This document shows positions 1 through 8,702 of a stretch of DNA of 64,000 bases, piece after piece. Below the pieces are notes generated by a model. That model saw only the letters and a list, made by a program, of their open reading frames with translations. It had not been told where the DNA came from and ran no database searches. How positions within the stretch are numbered: the stretch's first letter is position 1; the number at the start of each line of letters is the position of its first letter. Made by a program: the position numbers and the translations under genes. The stretch is from Clostridium pascui (lineage in GTDB: Bacteria; Bacillota; Clostridia; Clostridiales; Clostridiaceae), in NCBI RefSeq assembly GCF_016908015.1, contig NZ_JAFBDB010000006.1:62001-126000 (forward strand). The letters are read 5' to 3'.

Positions 1-312
1 ATTAAAGGGGCGCAATTAGTAACATTTGACGGTCAAGCTGCAGTTACTCAGGAATTAGCTATGGGGCGTGTAGATGCAGCAATCACTGGTGGAACAGCAG
101 CTAAGAAAATATCATCAGAAAATGAGGGGCTATCATTTTTCGTTATAAATTCAAAAGAAGTAGAGTTAGGATCCTTAGATACATTTAATATTGGTTTCCC
201 AAAAGGAAGCGAACTTGTACCTGTTTTCAATAAAGAAATTAAAAAATTAAAAGAAGATGGTACATTAAAACAAATAATTACAAAATGGCTAGGGGAAGAT
301 TACGTAGATTAA
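1..312 (+). CDS. Amino-acid ABC transporter substrate-binding protein (C-terminal part)
   Basis: The reading frame is open from the first base, so the gene starts outside the window; 103 residues are visible. It is the C-terminal lobe of a family-3 periplasmic-type binding protein (HisJ/GlnH class). The stretch QELAMGRVDAAI is the usual segment linking the lobes. The end, with alternating Lys/Glu helices and KEDGTLKQIITKWLG, is the typical last helix of these proteins. The permease and ATPase of the same importer follow directly, so this is the extracellular receptor of that transporter. The substrate is probably a polar amino acid or cystine and cannot be settled from this fragment. Confidence 0.88.
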   Translation: MKGAQLVTFDGQAAVTQELAMGRVDAAITGGTAAKKISSENEGLSFFVINSKEVELGSLDTFNIGFPKGSELVPVFNKEIKKLKEDGTLKQIITKWLGEDYVD

Positions 313-419
313 TACTTTAAAATAATTTAACTAGAAAAAGAGATAGTACAAGCTGTAGAGATTACTGGTGGGAAGGTGATTTTTATGGCTTGTATCTAAT
401 TTTATAAAGGAGAATTTGT

Positions 420-1091
420 ATGCAACTTGATTTTAGTTTTATGATGAAATATTTGCCCTATTTATATCGTGCAACCATTACAACTATTAATGTAACAGCT
501 GTATCTTTATTACTAGGCATACTGATTTCTATTCCATTATCGCTTATGAAATTATCAAGATTTAAGGTGCTGAGAGCATTTGGAGCATTTTACACATCTG
601 TTTTTAGAGGAGTACCTCTATTAGTACAGGTGTTTATGGTATATTTCGGACTTCCGCAATTATTTCCTGCACTAAAAGCTCTTTCAAATTTTGAGTTAGG
701 ATGTATTACTTTTGCATTTAATTCAGCAGCGTACATTTCTGAAAGTTTGCGTGGAGGTATTCAGGCAGTAGATGTAGGACAAAGGGAAGCTGCAATGGCC
801 CTTGGGATACCTTATGGAAAAACTATTAGGGATATTATATTTCCACAGGCTATTAAAAGTGTCATGCCAAGTTTAATTAATGAGTTTATTGGACTTATGA
901 AAAATACTACGTTAATTTCCACCATTGGAGTTGTGGAATTACTGCGAGCTGGACAAATGATTGTATCGGATACTTATCGTGCCTTTGAACCTTATGCAGT
1001 TATTTCTGTGTATTATTACTTTTTAGTAATGGTGTTATCTATGATAGGAAAATGGGTAGAAAGGCGAGTGAATAGAAGTGATAAACGTTAA
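420..1091 (+). CDS. Amino-acid ABC transporter permease, HisM/GlnP family
   Basis: This 223-residue integral membrane protein is the normal length for a polar amino-acid permease. An N-terminal hydrophobic segment (about residues 15-40) is followed by the FRGVPLLVQ motif of this family and by the EAA loop, [21 protein letters not shown]-like, at about residues 121-141, which docks on the ATPase. The start ATG follows a good AAAGGAG site. The gene lies between the binding protein and the ATPase and overlaps the latter by 14 bases, indicating one operon and probably coupled translation. It forms the membrane channel of the importer. Confidence 0.93.
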   Translation: MQLDFSFMMKYLPYLYRATITTINVTAVSLLLGILISIPLSLMKLSRFKVLRAFGAFYTSVFRGVPLLVQVFMVYFGLPQLFPALKALSNFELGCITFAFNSAAYISESLRGGIQAVDVGQREAAMALGIPYGKTIRDIIFPQAIKSVMPSLINEFIGLMKNTTLISTIGVVELLRAGQMIVSDTYRAFEPYAVISVYYYFLVMVLSMIGKWVERRVNRSDKR

Positions 1092-1800
1092 GAATGTGTC
1101 AAAAACTTTTGGCAGACTCACAGTACTTAATAATATTTCTATGGAAATTAAAAAAGGTGAAATTGTAGCTATAATTGGCCCTTCTGGAAGCGGAAAATCA
1201 ACACTGCTTAGATGTATGAATTTACTGGAGACTCCAACTTCAGGTAAGATTTTTATTGATGAGGTTGATATTACTGACAAAGATACAGATATAATGGCAA
1301 TAAGACAAAGAGTTGGAATGGTATTTCAGCATTTTAACTTGTTTCCTCATATGACTGTTATGGAAAATATGATTTATGCGCCTACAAAGGTGAAAAAGAT
1401 GAGCAAAAGTGAAGCTGAAGATAAAGCAATGAAGCTTCTTTCACAGGTTGGACTTTCTGAAAAAGCAGCGGTATACCCGGCAACTCTTTCTGGAGGACAA
1501 AAACAGCGTGTTGCCATAGCTCGTGCTCTTGCTATGGATCCTGAAGTGATTTTATTTGATGAGCCTACAAGTGCCCTTGACCCAGAGATGGTAAAAGAAG
1601 TGCTCAATGTAATTAAGGGCCTTGCAGGTACTGGTATTACCATGGTGCTGGTAACTCATGAAATGGGCTTTGCTCGTGAAGTGGCGGATCGTATTTGCTT
1701 TTTAGATGGAGGACAGATAATTGAAGATGATACTCCTCAAGTTTTCTTCTCAAAACCAAAATCTGATCGTGCTAGAGAATTCTTAGAAAAGGTAATGTAA
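1078..1800 (+). CDS. Amino-acid ABC transporter ATP-binding protein, GlnQ/HisP family
   Basis: The 240-residue ATPase drives amino-acid uptake. Walker [10 protein letters not shown] lies near residues 33-41, the Q-loop is at [10 protein letters not shown], the signature is LSGGQKQR near 136 and Walker B is [13 protein letters not shown] near 157. It starts with GTG inside the end of the permease gene, the usual arrangement in such operons. It is the last gene of the operon: a dispersed repeat begins one base after the stop and a strong hairpin terminator follows. Nothing is unusual in the motifs, so function as a transporter ATPase is nearly certain; only the substrate is open. Confidence 0.95.
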   Translation: MINVKNVSKTFGRLTVLNNISMEIKKGEIVAIIGPSGSGKSTLLRCMNLLETPTSGKIFIDEVDITDKDTDIMAIRQRVGMVFQHFNLFPHMTVMENMIYAPTKVKKMSKSEAEDKAMKLLSQVGLSEKAAVYPATLSGGQKQRVAIARALAMDPEVILFDEPTSALDPEMVKEVLNVIKGLAGTGITMVLVTHEMGFAREVADRICFLDGGQIIEDDTPQVFFSKPKSDRAREFLEKVM

Positions 1801-1801
1801 A

Positions 1802-1829
1802 GTGCCACCCTAGTGGCAAGTGGCAAGTT
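1802..1829. repeat. Dispersed GTGCCACCC repeat, copy 1 (half element)
   Basis: The bases GTGCCACCC, a short variable part, then GTGGCAAGTGGCAAGTT match the left arm of the full palindrome at 8126-8196 and the copies at 23113 and 24812. The copy begins immediately after the stop codon of the ATPase gene. It is REP-like in placement; no encoded protein is apparent. Confidence 0.8.
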
Positions 1830-1878
1830 TAAAATGCAGAAAAAGTTACAGCGGTTTTTAAAATATCTTTTAAACAAA

Positions 1879-1910
1879 AAACTATGCTAAAATATTTTAG
1901 CATAGTTTTT
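1879..1910. terminator. Bidirectional terminator between convergent operons
   Basis: A perfect inverted repeat with the half sequence AAACTATGCTAAAAT is followed by a T run on the plus strand and preceded by A runs (T runs on the minus strand). It lies between the end of the amino-acid transporter operon and the end of the minus-strand germination operon, so it can stop both. Confidence 0.88.
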
Positions 1911-1961
1911 ACATTCGATTATTTAAGTCTTAGCGGAGGATATAAAAATGGTGTGTCTTGG

Positions 1962-3053
1962 CTATAGAGGGAGATTACTATCTTTAGTGTTTTTTATCTT
2001 TGCTGCAATAAAAATCATAATTGGGAAAAATATCTGAAATGGAAGTGCATAATATTTATAAATTTGTGAAGTCCAAGATACTAGTTCCATTATGTTTTCG
2101 TAAAGTATATTTGAAAGATTAAACATTACTAAGACTACTGGAATTACTATTGCTGTATAATCCTTTACTTTTAATAATTTACTAATTCCTATAGAACAGG
2201 CATATATACATATACTTATTTTAATTAGACCAAATATATTTAATAATAAACCTTCGATTACTTCGAGTCTCTGAATAAAATCTCCAATACGTATTCTGCT
2301 TAGCGCTCTATAAGCTGGAAAGTATAATGAACCATACATTTCCTCGCCTAATGTTAATATTACATATAAACTAGTAAATAATAAAAATAAACCACCTACA
2401 GCAAGCCCAGTAAAATATGATTTTTTAATAAGCTTAGAATCATTGATGTTATTTGTTATGCAAAGAAATATAACACATTCACCAAAGGGAAAAGTTACAG
2501 CTGACCAAGCTCCTTTCATTACTCTAGATATACCATCCCCCATTATAGGAAGAATATTTTTCACATCTATTTCAGGTGTTAATAATATAGCAAGAAAGAT
2601 TATTACAATAAATGTAAATACGCTTGAAAATAGTGAGAACCGTCCTAGTACTTCAATGCCTTTTTTTACTGCATATGCGGAAATAAAGCATGGCACAAGC
2701 ATTATAACAAACTTTGGGGTTTCAGGCATGGTAAGAATATTCATGAACTCTCCAAAATCTCTTAAGGTCAATGAGGCTAAATGTATAAAGTACCAAATGT
2801 ATAATATATTTAATATACCTCCGATGAATTTACCTAGTGTTAAATTACATATATCAAAGAGGTCTTTACCTGCATAAAGCAACTGTATCTCTGAATAAAG
2901 CCAAAATAATCCACAAGAAATGAAAATTGCTATTATTATAGAAAGCCATAAATCTCGACCTGCTTCTGGTGCAGTAGGAAGTATTATTGATCCATCTAAT
3001 ATAAAAGCTGCAATTAAAGCAATAGTTTGTTTTTTTGATATTACTTCCTTCAT
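1962..3053 (-). CDS. Spore germination permease, GerAB type
   Basis: This 363-residue polytopic membrane protein has about ten hydrophobic helices. It opens with the KEVISKKQTIALIAAFILDGS-like N-terminus typical of the GerAB/YndE branch of the APC superfamily. GerAB proteins form the germinant-sensing subunit in the inner spore membrane; known members bind amino acids. The start has a clear GGAG site. It is the last gene of a minus-strand AA-AC-small-AB unit, separated by only 10 bases from the small protein before it. Length and composition are normal. The germinant cannot be predicted. Confidence 0.92.
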   Translation of the reverse strand: MKEVISKKQTIALIAAFILDGSIILPTAPEAGRDLWLSIIIAIFISCGLFWLYSEIQLLYAGKDLFDICNLTLGKFIGGILNILYIWYFIHLASLTLRDFGEFMNILTMPETPKFVIMLVPCFISAYAVKKGIEVLGRFSLFSSVFTFIVIIFLAILLTPEIDVKNILPIMGDGISRVMKGAWSAVTFPFGECVIFLCITNNINDSKLIKKSYFTGLAVGGLFLLFTSLYVILTLGEEMYGSLYFPAYRALSRIRIGDFIQRLEVIEGLLLNIFGLIKISICIYACSIGISKLLKVKDYTAIVIPVVLVMFNLSNILYENIMELVSWTSQIYKYYALPFQIFFPIMIFIAAKIKNTKDSNLPL

Positions 3054-3063
3054 AGAAAATCTC

Positions 3064-3285
3064 CTATTTTCCTATTATAAATAGTATTATGTTCTCTATA
3101 CCTTTTGCTGGACTTGGCACTTTTATCCTTAAAGATGTTAAAATGCTCAAAGAAAAAGCTGTAAAAAATATTATCAAATAAGAAAGAGGGCTACATTTTT
3201 TATAGCCTTTTACTACAGGATAGCCATCTATTATGAATAAAAATAAGTATAAAAAAATGACTATAAATATATTCAAATCATTCAC
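3064..3285 (-). CDS. Small two-helix membrane protein of the ger operon
   Basis: The 73-residue protein has two hydrophobic segments (about residues 3-21 and 34-50) joined by a basic loop with KGYKKCSP. An AGGAGG site precedes the ATG, and the start overlaps the end of the gerAC-type gene by 8 bases, so it is a real, co-translated gene. Small two-helix proteins are known from a subset of Bacillales ger operons, where they are treated as an extra (D) subunit of the receptor. I infer a similar role here from size and position, not from sequence identity. Confidence 0.75.
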   Translation of the reverse strand: MNDLNIFIVIFLYLFLFIIDGYPVVKGYKKCSPLSYLIIFFTAFSLSILTSLRIKVPSPAKGIENIILFIIGK

Positions 3286-4444
3286 TTCCTCCTAATGACT
3301 TCATAGTTTTTCCGGTATTTGTAATATTTAATTTCAAATTTATTGATACGGGCAGCGTACTAAATTTATCAGGCCACTCATCTTTTAACTTTTTCCAAAG
3401 TCTAGGATTACTTATTTGTACAGCTTTTCCAAAGCCAAAGATATCTGACTTATACTTTTTTTGGACTCTTTTAACTGTCTCAATAATTTGGCTTTTTATT
3501 TCTTCCTCACCTAAGGACTTTACTGCTTCAGTATATTCTAATTTTGAAAAATCAATAGGAGTACCTAGTTCTGCAATACCTGCATCAATTTCAGTATTTA
3601 TAGTGATTTTTATATCTTCATTATCTACATTTGCTGTTATTTTAGACTTTGATTTATAAATTTCAAGAGTGATTTTTGAAATATCTTTTTCTAAGTTTTC
3701 TTTATTAATAGGAATCAATAGTAAAGGATTAGTAATGTCATTCCTTATTATTAAAGTAAATAATGTATGATTATCACTTAGTTTACCAACCATTTTATCT
3801 TTAAGAAATACAGCAGACCCTCCTAGGCTTGGAGCTAAATCTCCATCCGAGTGAAAATCTATAATTGGAAGAATAGGCTCAACTGTGTCCTCCATTGAAC
3901 GCACTATAAATTCATGAAGATCAAGTGCAGGAAATGAACCTACAAATCTTTGAGTCTTTATTGCATTATTTAAGTTATAGTTCATCTTTTCTTGGAGGTT
4001 AGCTTCTAATCGTATTATTTCCTCTGCGGTTGTACTTGAACTAATATAAACTGTACAATCCTGTCTTACCTCTGGATCACGGTTAAAAAAGTCAATTGCG
4101 TTTAGCATATCCTTAGAAGCTATATTTTCACTTATTATCAAGGTTTGCATATGGCTCCAGAAAGCCTTTTTACCCAATAGTGGACCTGATTTTCTTATTG
4201 CATCAAATATTCCATCCCCTTCTACAGATATAACTTCTGGTATAATATTTACTCCACTCTCACTTGGTTTTGCATTAATGGCCTTTATAGTAACTCTATA
4301 TTTTTCGCTTTTTTCAATATAATCAATACCTACAGAAATTGCTATTAACCTGTCATTTACTTCGTTATAGCTCCAGCATCCTGAGAGTAATATGCAGTTT
4401 ATTAATAATATAAAAGCTAAAACCCATTTACTTATTACTTTCAT
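3278..4444 (-). CDS. Germination receptor lipoprotein, GerAC type
   Basis: The 388-residue lipoprotein begins MKVISKWV, followed by a hydrophobic signal ending in a lipobox LLSGC, so the mature protein starts at Cys and is lipid-anchored. I prefer the ATG at 4444 over the upstream GTG at 4453 because an AAAGGTGAT site sits at the right distance from the ATG. The body has the GerAC pattern, including DRLIAISVGIDY near the N-terminus and a C-terminal KKLKDEWPD segment. It overlaps the end of the AA gene and the start of the small membrane-protein gene, showing one tightly coupled operon. Confidence 0.93.
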   Translation of the reverse strand: MKVISKWVLAFILLINCILLSGCWSYNEVNDRLIAISVGIDYIEKSEKYRVTIKAINAKPSESGVNIIPEVISVEGDGIFDAIRKSGPLLGKKAFWSHMQTLIISENIASKDMLNAIDFFNRDPEVRQDCTVYISSSTTAEEIIRLEANLQEKMNYNLNNAIKTQRFVGSFPALDLHEFIVRSMEDTVEPILPIIDFHSDGDLAPSLGGSAVFLKDKMVGKLSDNHTLFTLIIRNDITNPLLLIPINKENLEKDISKITLEIYKSKSKITANVDNEDIKITINTEIDAGIAELGTPIDFSKLEYTEAVKSLGEEEIKSQIIETVKRVQKKYKSDIFGFGKAVQISNPRLWKKLKDEWPDKFSTLPVSINLKLNITNTGKTMKSLGGSE

Positions 4445-5957
4445 GATTATCACCTTTGGAAAAATTATTCCTTTTAGTCTTTTGACGAAGAAAATTTTTC
4501 GCTGATATAAGTCTTGGCCTATATTTCATATACCACCAGGGAGATCTTACTAAAGTATCCTGCAAGTCATATTTTCTAAAGGTTGAAAGTCCCAGAGTAT
4601 AGGGAATGCCAAATGACCGTAGAGAAAATAGGTATATTTCAAGTATGGTTATGGAAAATATAAATCCGTATAGTCCAAGAAGTGCAGCAAAAATAAGATT
4701 TAGTATTCTTGTAAAAACAATTGGTCCTTCTATAGACGAAACTAAAAAACTTGAAGTACCTGTTATTGCAGTTATTATTATTATAGGTGCGCTGATAAAT
4801 CTAGCGGAAACAGCAGCTTCACCAAGAACTAGTGCACCAACAATACTAACTGTCTGCCCTATATTTGAAGGGAGTCTTCTACTGGCTTCTATAATAAGCT
4901 CAAACACAAAAAGCATAAGTATCAGTTCCACTATAGTTGGGAAAGGGACGGAATCCCTGGAGGCCAATATACTTACTAAAAGCGGTGTAGGTAGTAACTC
5001 CTGATGATATGTAGTTATAGCTAGATATATAGCTGGAGTACATGTGGTAATAATAAATGCCATAAATCTTAAAATTCTATAAAAACTTGCTTCCACAAAG
5101 CCTTTATAATAATCTTCATTGGATTGAAAGTTTTCAAGAAAAATAAAGGGCAGCGTAATTACATCAGGGCTTCCATTGCAAATCAGCAAGACTCTTCCTT
5201 CAAGCAGTTTACCGCAGGCAACATCTGGCCTATCAGTATATCCAGTTGTGTTGAATACAGACAATGGCGTATCAGTGATAAATTCTTCAATATAATGAGA
5301 ATCTATAATGGCATCTATATCAATTAGGTTCAGCCTTTTTTCTAATTCACAAAGTATATGATGAGAGGCGATATTATCCATGTAAACTATGCAAATCTTA
5401 CTTTTTGTCTGCACTCCCAAAGTTAAAGTTTTAAATTTTAGTTCAGGAGAATGAACTATTTGCTGGATTAAAGCTATATTTGTTTCCATAGCTTCTGTAA
5501 AACCTTCTTTTGGACCTCGTGTTACTTTGTTTGATTCCGGTTCAGTTATAGATCTTTCTGTTTTTTGTTGCGTATTTATTGAAATAGCTTCGCTGCATCC
5601 ATCTATAAATAAAATTGTGTTTCCGTTTAAAATGTTATCAATACATGCTTCTATATCTTTTAATTTATTATTATCGTAAGTTAAAATTATCTTATTTAAT
5701 AATAAGTCAATTCTATTATCATTAGGTATTTCATTTCCAAGTTCTGTAGACATAATTGGATTTAAAATGTTTCTAGATATCCTATCTATATCACATTGGT
5801 TTTCTGAAAATATAATGCAAAATAGGAGACTGTTCTTAGCTCGGCTCTCAAATTCTTTATATATGATAGATATATTGTTCTCTAAAATAGATTTTATAAG
5901 ATCTACATTTTCTTTTAGCATATTGGAAATTTGAATGTTTTTGTATTCTTTGCTCAT
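4428..5957 (-). CDS. Germination receptor subunit, GerAA type
   Basis: This 509-residue spore germination protein belongs to the GerA family. A long hydrophilic N-terminal region (roughly residues 1-260) contains the conserved GPKEGFTEAMETNIALI stretch; the C-terminal half has several membrane helices with RLPSNIGQTVSIVGALVLGEAAV-type motifs. The ATG at 5957 has an AAAGGTGGT site 8 bases upstream; an earlier in-frame ATG at 6035 would add a 26-residue extension with no good site. In this family the protein is the main structural subunit of the nutrient receptor in the inner spore membrane. It is first in the operon, as usual; expression in the forespore is expected from the family. Confidence 0.93.
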   Translation of the reverse strand: MSKEYKNIQISNMLKENVDLIKSILENNISIIYKEFESRAKNSLLFCIIFSENQCDIDRISRNILNPIMSTELGNEIPNDNRIDLLLNKIILTYDNNKLKDIEACIDNILNGNTILFIDGCSEAISINTQQKTERSITEPESNKVTRGPKEGFTEAMETNIALIQQIVHSPELKFKTLTLGVQTKSKICIVYMDNIASHHILCELEKRLNLIDIDAIIDSHYIEEFITDTPLSVFNTTGYTDRPDVACGKLLEGRVLLICNGSPDVITLPFIFLENFQSNEDYYKGFVEASFYRILRFMAFIITTCTPAIYLAITTYHQELLPTPLLVSILASRDSVPFPTIVELILMLFVFELIIEASRRLPSNIGQTVSIVGALVLGEAAVSARFISAPIIIITAITGTSSFLVSSIEGPIVFTRILNLIFAALLGLYGFIFSITILEIYLFSLRSFGIPYTLGLSTFRKYDLQDTLVRSPWWYMKYRPRLISAKNFLRQKTKRNNFSKGDNHESNK

Positions 5958-6142
5958 ATGAACCACCTTTCTATACCGAATTTGTAATAGAAGGTAACTT
6001 TTTTTATTATTTACCAAATAAGTACTTTTATTCATAACATCAGCTTCTGGGATAAAGTAGTTTCATGGTAAGGCGGTGATCCTCTAGAGAAGTGGAGCAG
6101 ACCGAAAGGATTTCACAATTTAATTTATGGGTGTTTTTTATT

Positions 6143-6169
6143 TTGTCTAAATAATAAATATGATATAAT
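6143..6169 (+). promoter_or_regulatory. Probable promoter with extended -10
   Basis: TGATATAAT at 6161-6169 is a consensus extended -10, with a TTGTCT-like -35 at 6143 and a short 15-base spacer. It lies about 55 bases upstream of the small UPF0175-like gene. The 5958-6142 stretch before it, between the divergent ger operon and this promoter, shows no gene or recognised RNA element. Confidence 0.6.
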
Positions 6170-6224
6170 AATGGAAAATAAATACAATAATCAAGAAATT
6201 AAGTTGATAAAGGGTGTGAAATAA

Positions 6225-6437
6225 ATGAGTATTGAAAAAGCAGTCACATTACTTTCTAATAGGTCTGTGCCGCTGGAGAGTGCAGCTGAAATAGCAGAAA
6301 TGGATATTTTGGACTTTATCATTTTACTTCAAAGCAAGAATATACCTTGGAAGGAATATATGGAAGATGAATTTTACTTCAGTGAAATTTCACTAGGTGA
6401 TGCTCAGAACAAACTAGGAGAGAAAGGAAATGACTAA
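6225..6437 (+). CDS. Small UPF0175-like protein
   Basis: The 70-residue protein has a GGGTG site before the ATG. The middle part, SAAEIAEMDILDFIILLQSKNIPW, resembles the C-terminal half of UPF0175 family proteins (AAELAGLSRWEFLDLLAERGIP in typical members), a family thought to be small DNA-binding or antitoxin-like proteins. Members of that family are often paired with a PIN-type toxin, but no such partner lies next to it; a hydrolase gene follows after 76 bases. The assignment rests on motif resemblance only. Confidence 0.6.
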   Translation: MSIEKAVTLLSNRSVPLESAAEIAEMDILDFIILLQSKNIPWKEYMEDEFYFSEISLGDAQNKLGEKGND

Positions 6438-6513
6438 GACTATTAGTAAAGTGCTTAAGTAATAAAATTGCAATAAATTTCTGTAGTATGTATTTAGAGA
6501 GAAGGCAGACACA

Positions 6514-7653
6514 TTGAACAATATATTTGATTATTTAGAGTGGCGCGGAGACTTAAGTTTTGAAAAGGATGGATTTAATGAAGTTGATAATTTAATTATG
6601 TCGGTGCTTGCTTATGTAGAGTTCGATGACATTGCATCATTAAGTGCTGATGGAGAGTCAGTTACCATTAGGTCTGTAGCAGAACAATTTAAAAATTTAT
6701 ATGATGATATTTCAAAAGTTAGTGAGCATCAATTAACGATAGCTGGCTTTGAACTATTTATGAAGGCTGCAAACACAGTGCGTTATAGTGATATTATGTT
6801 GTCCAATTATGTGAATCAAATTAATTATGAAGAATCCAAGCAGTTTGCAGCTGTTATGTTTTCCTTAGATAGCAATCATCACTTTATTGCATTTCGAGGA
6901 ACTGATGCTACTATTGCCGGTTGGGAAGAGGATTTTAAAATGACCTTTATGGATGAAGTGCAGGCACAGCGGGATGCGGTAAATTACACGAAAAAAGTTA
7001 TGACATGTCATGATGGTGACTTTTGGTTTGGTGGACACTCAAAGGGTGGAAATCTTGCTGTCTATGCAGCAGCATATGCCTCTAATGAGGAAAGAAAGAG
7101 AATACTTGGTGTTTATAATAATGATGGGCCAGGGTTTCAAGCAAAAATAATACAAAGTGAGGGATATCAAAGTGTACTTAGCCGCATTAAAACAATAATA
7201 CCTAAGTCTGCTGTTGTTGGCATGCTGCTGGAACATGGAGAAGAATATGCGGTAGTAAATAGCCATGCAATTGGCATTATGCAGCACAATCCTTTTTCGT
7301 GGGAAGTGAAGGGGAATTATTTTGTTTATGAAAAGGGGTTAACCAAATCCAGTCTTAACTTTAATAGTGTAGTAAGGGCATGGCTTAATAACTTATCCAT
7401 TGAAGAGAGGGGCCAATTTGTTGATGCATTGTTTCAAATCTTACAGGCGGCAGGTGCAAAAACGCTGTTTGAATTGTCAAAGGAGCGCTTAAAGACTATT
7501 GATATTATGATTAAGACCTTCAAAAACATGGATCCAGTAACAAAACAAATATTAAAACAGACAGTGGAATCACTATTTGTGGAAAGCGAAAAGATATTTA
7601 AAACAGCTCTTAAGCCGGATAAAATATTATTTTTCTCAAGAAAAAAACGCTGA
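6514..7653 (+). CDS. DUF2974-type alpha/beta hydrolase (lipase-like)
   Basis: The 379-residue protein has the nucleophile elbow GGHSKGGN with Ser at about residue 176, preceded by a strand with FIAFRGTD, the oxyanion-side motif of lipase-like proteins. The first 100 residues are the N-terminal domain typical of DUF2974 (Mbeg1-like) proteins. There is no signal peptide, so it is likely cytoplasmic. The start is TTG after a GAGAGAAGG site. The substrate is unknown; a lipid or ester is a reasonable guess from the fold. A hairpin terminator follows 70 bases later. Confidence 0.82.
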   Translation: MNNIFDYLEWRGDLSFEKDGFNEVDNLIMSVLAYVEFDDIASLSADGESVTIRSVAEQFKNLYDDISKVSEHQLTIAGFELFMKAANTVRYSDIMLSNYVNQINYEESKQFAAVMFSLDSNHHFIAFRGTDATIAGWEEDFKMTFMDEVQAQRDAVNYTKKVMTCHDGDFWFGGHSKGGNLAVYAAAYASNEERKRILGVYNNDGPGFQAKIIQSEGYQSVLSRIKTIIPKSAVVGMLLEHGEEYAVVNSHAIGIMQHNPFSWEVKGNYFVYEKGLTKSSLNFNSVVRAWLNNLSIEERGQFVDALFQILQAAGAKTLFELSKERLKTIDIMIKTFKNMDPVTKQILKQTVESLFVESEKIFKTALKPDKILFFSRKKR

Positions 7654-7725
7654 TGAATTTATGGAAAAAAAGCGCTATGATAGAGAAAATAGCATGGATA
7701 ATTTAATAAGGAATGAAAGTCTAAA

Positions 7726-7754
7726 AGCCAATGCTTAAACACTAAGCATTGGCT
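7726..7754 (+). terminator. Hairpin downstream of the DUF2974 hydrolase gene
   Basis: AGCCAATGCTT pairs perfectly with AAGCATTGGCT across an 8-base loop. The T tail is weak (TCAAATTTA), so termination may be partial. It may also act on the minus strand, where it lies downstream of the SRP RNA gene. Confidence 0.65.
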
Positions 7755-7804
7755 TCAAATTTACTAAATACTAGTTTATGTACATCGTGCACCCACTATC
7801 GACA

Positions 7805-8060
7805 ATTAATCTACTGATAGTATTGATTTAGTTAGCTCAAATTAGGTTAATCCATGGCACTCAGAAATAATCACTTACCGCTGCTTCCTTCCAGACCTGA
7901 CGGATTTCATGAGTTTCTGATGCATGGGACCCAGTTCTCAACACCACTTTTATCATACTGACTCAACAGAGTAAAGCCTATAGTGGGAATTCAATCCTGC
8001 TGTAGCGGATTGCAGGTTACAGGGCACCGCTAGCTCCCCATCTAGCACGAAAACTCTCTA
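7805..8060 (-). ncRNA. ffs: Signal recognition particle RNA, large Firmicutes type
   Basis: Read on the minus strand, the region contains the universal SRP domain IV core GTCAGGTCTGGAAGGAAGCAGCGG (around 7874-7898). The 5' part has GATGGGGAGCTAGCGGTGCCCTGTAACCTGCAATCCGCT and the 3' part GAGCTAACT, in the same order and spacing as the Bacillus subtilis scRNA with its Alu domain. About 255 nucleotides is the expected size for this long form. Both ends are estimated from the pairing regions. The RNA binds Ffh to target membrane and secreted proteins. Confidence 0.96.
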
Positions 8061-8087
8061 TTAAAGTATTTCTTCTTTTGTTGTGAG

Positions 8088-8093
8088 ATTATA
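8088..8093 (-). promoter_or_regulatory. -10 box of the SRP RNA promoter
   Basis: On the minus strand a perfect TATAAT lies about 30 bases upstream of the mature 5' end. This implies a short 5' precursor that is trimmed, as known for the Bacillus scRNA. No clear -35 is visible at standard spacing. Confidence 0.5.
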
Positions 8094-8125
8094 ATAACAT
8101 GTTTGAAGCTAATAAACAATGGAAA

Positions 8126-8196
8126 TTGGTGCCACCCACGTGGCAAGTGGCAAGTTGAAAATTTAAACTTGTCACTTGTCATGTGGGTGGCACCAA
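8126..8196. repeat. Dispersed repeat, full palindromic copy
   Basis: Two 31-base arms face each other: TTGGTGCCACCCACGTGGCA at the left outer edge and its complement at the right outer edge, with a 9-base centre GAAAATTTA. The arms differ at only a few positions, nearly all G/A changes that become G-U pairs in RNA. This is the only complete palindrome; the copies at 1802, 23113 and 24812 match a single arm. Confidence 0.9.
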
Positions 8197-8205
8197 GTAA
8201 TTTGT

Positions 8206-8247
8206 GTTATTTTCTTTCATATGGTACATAATATGAAAGAAAATAAC
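8206..8247. other. Perfect 17-bp inverted repeat
   Basis: GTTATTTTCTTTCATAT and its exact complement are separated by 8 bases, followed by a T-rich stretch. It sits between the repeat at 8126 and the ribosome site of the nucleotidyltransferase gene. It may be a bidirectional terminator or an operator; sequence alone does not decide. Confidence 0.65.
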
Positions 8248-8285
8248 TTTTATTAAGGTTACTCACCATATGAAGGGGTGTTTTT

Positions 8286-8687
8286 ATGCATATTAGCAAA
8301 GATGATATATTTGATAAACTAAAGTCAGATGAATGTATAAATAAATTTAAAGAATTAGGACTAAATACTGTAATGCTGTCTGGAAGTATAGTAACTGAGG
8401 ATTTTAAGGGTTATTCTGATATAGATATAGCCATTTTAAGTGAAGAGGATATAAGCTTAAATAGGATTTTAGACCTAGAAGAATATTTGGAAAAGTTTTT
8501 AGGCACAAAGGTAGATGTAATAAATTTAGGGGATGAAAATTTGGATTTAAACCTAAAGGTCACTGTATATGATAATTCCATGATAATATACAGTGATGAT
8601 AACCTTAGATTATACAACATTGAATATATAAATACAGAACTGCTTTATAAAGAAAATGAAACCTTCAATATGACTTATGGAGAATAA
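8286..8687 (+). CDS. Minimal nucleotidyltransferase domain protein (MNT type)
   Basis: The 133-residue protein has the polymerase-beta-like nucleotidyltransferase pattern: SGS at residues 32-34 followed by SDIDIAI at 44-50, giving two metal-binding Asp (45, 47), and VDVINL as the third acidic strand. An AAGGGG site precedes the ATG. MNT proteins usually pair with a HEPN protein as toxin-antitoxin modules in which MNT AMPylates the toxin. Here no HEPN gene is adjacent: downstream lies only a decayed 4Fe-4S fragment and then the GntR operon. It is an orphan module or has another target. Confidence 0.85.
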   Translation: MHISKDDIFDKLKSDECINKFKELGLNTVMLSGSIVTEDFKGYSDIDIAILSEEDISLNRILDLEEYLEKFLGTKVDVINLGDENLDLNLKVTVYDNSMIIYSDDNLRLYNIEYINTELLYKENETFNMTYGE

Positions 8688-8702
8688 GTAGGTGGTGTAT
8701 GA

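Noticed and set aside
2443-2877. 144-codon plus-strand frame
   Set aside because: It is antisense to the GerAB-type gene, which has full family similarity and a good start.
6040-6130. Structured RNA or riboswitch upstream of the UPF0175-like gene
   Set aside because: Some complementarity is visible (GGTGATCCTC...GGAGCAG) but no match to a riboswitch core I know.
7661-7738. 25-codon frame after the DUF2974 hydrolase gene
   Set aside because: It ends inside the hairpin stem at 7726 and lacks a ribosome site.
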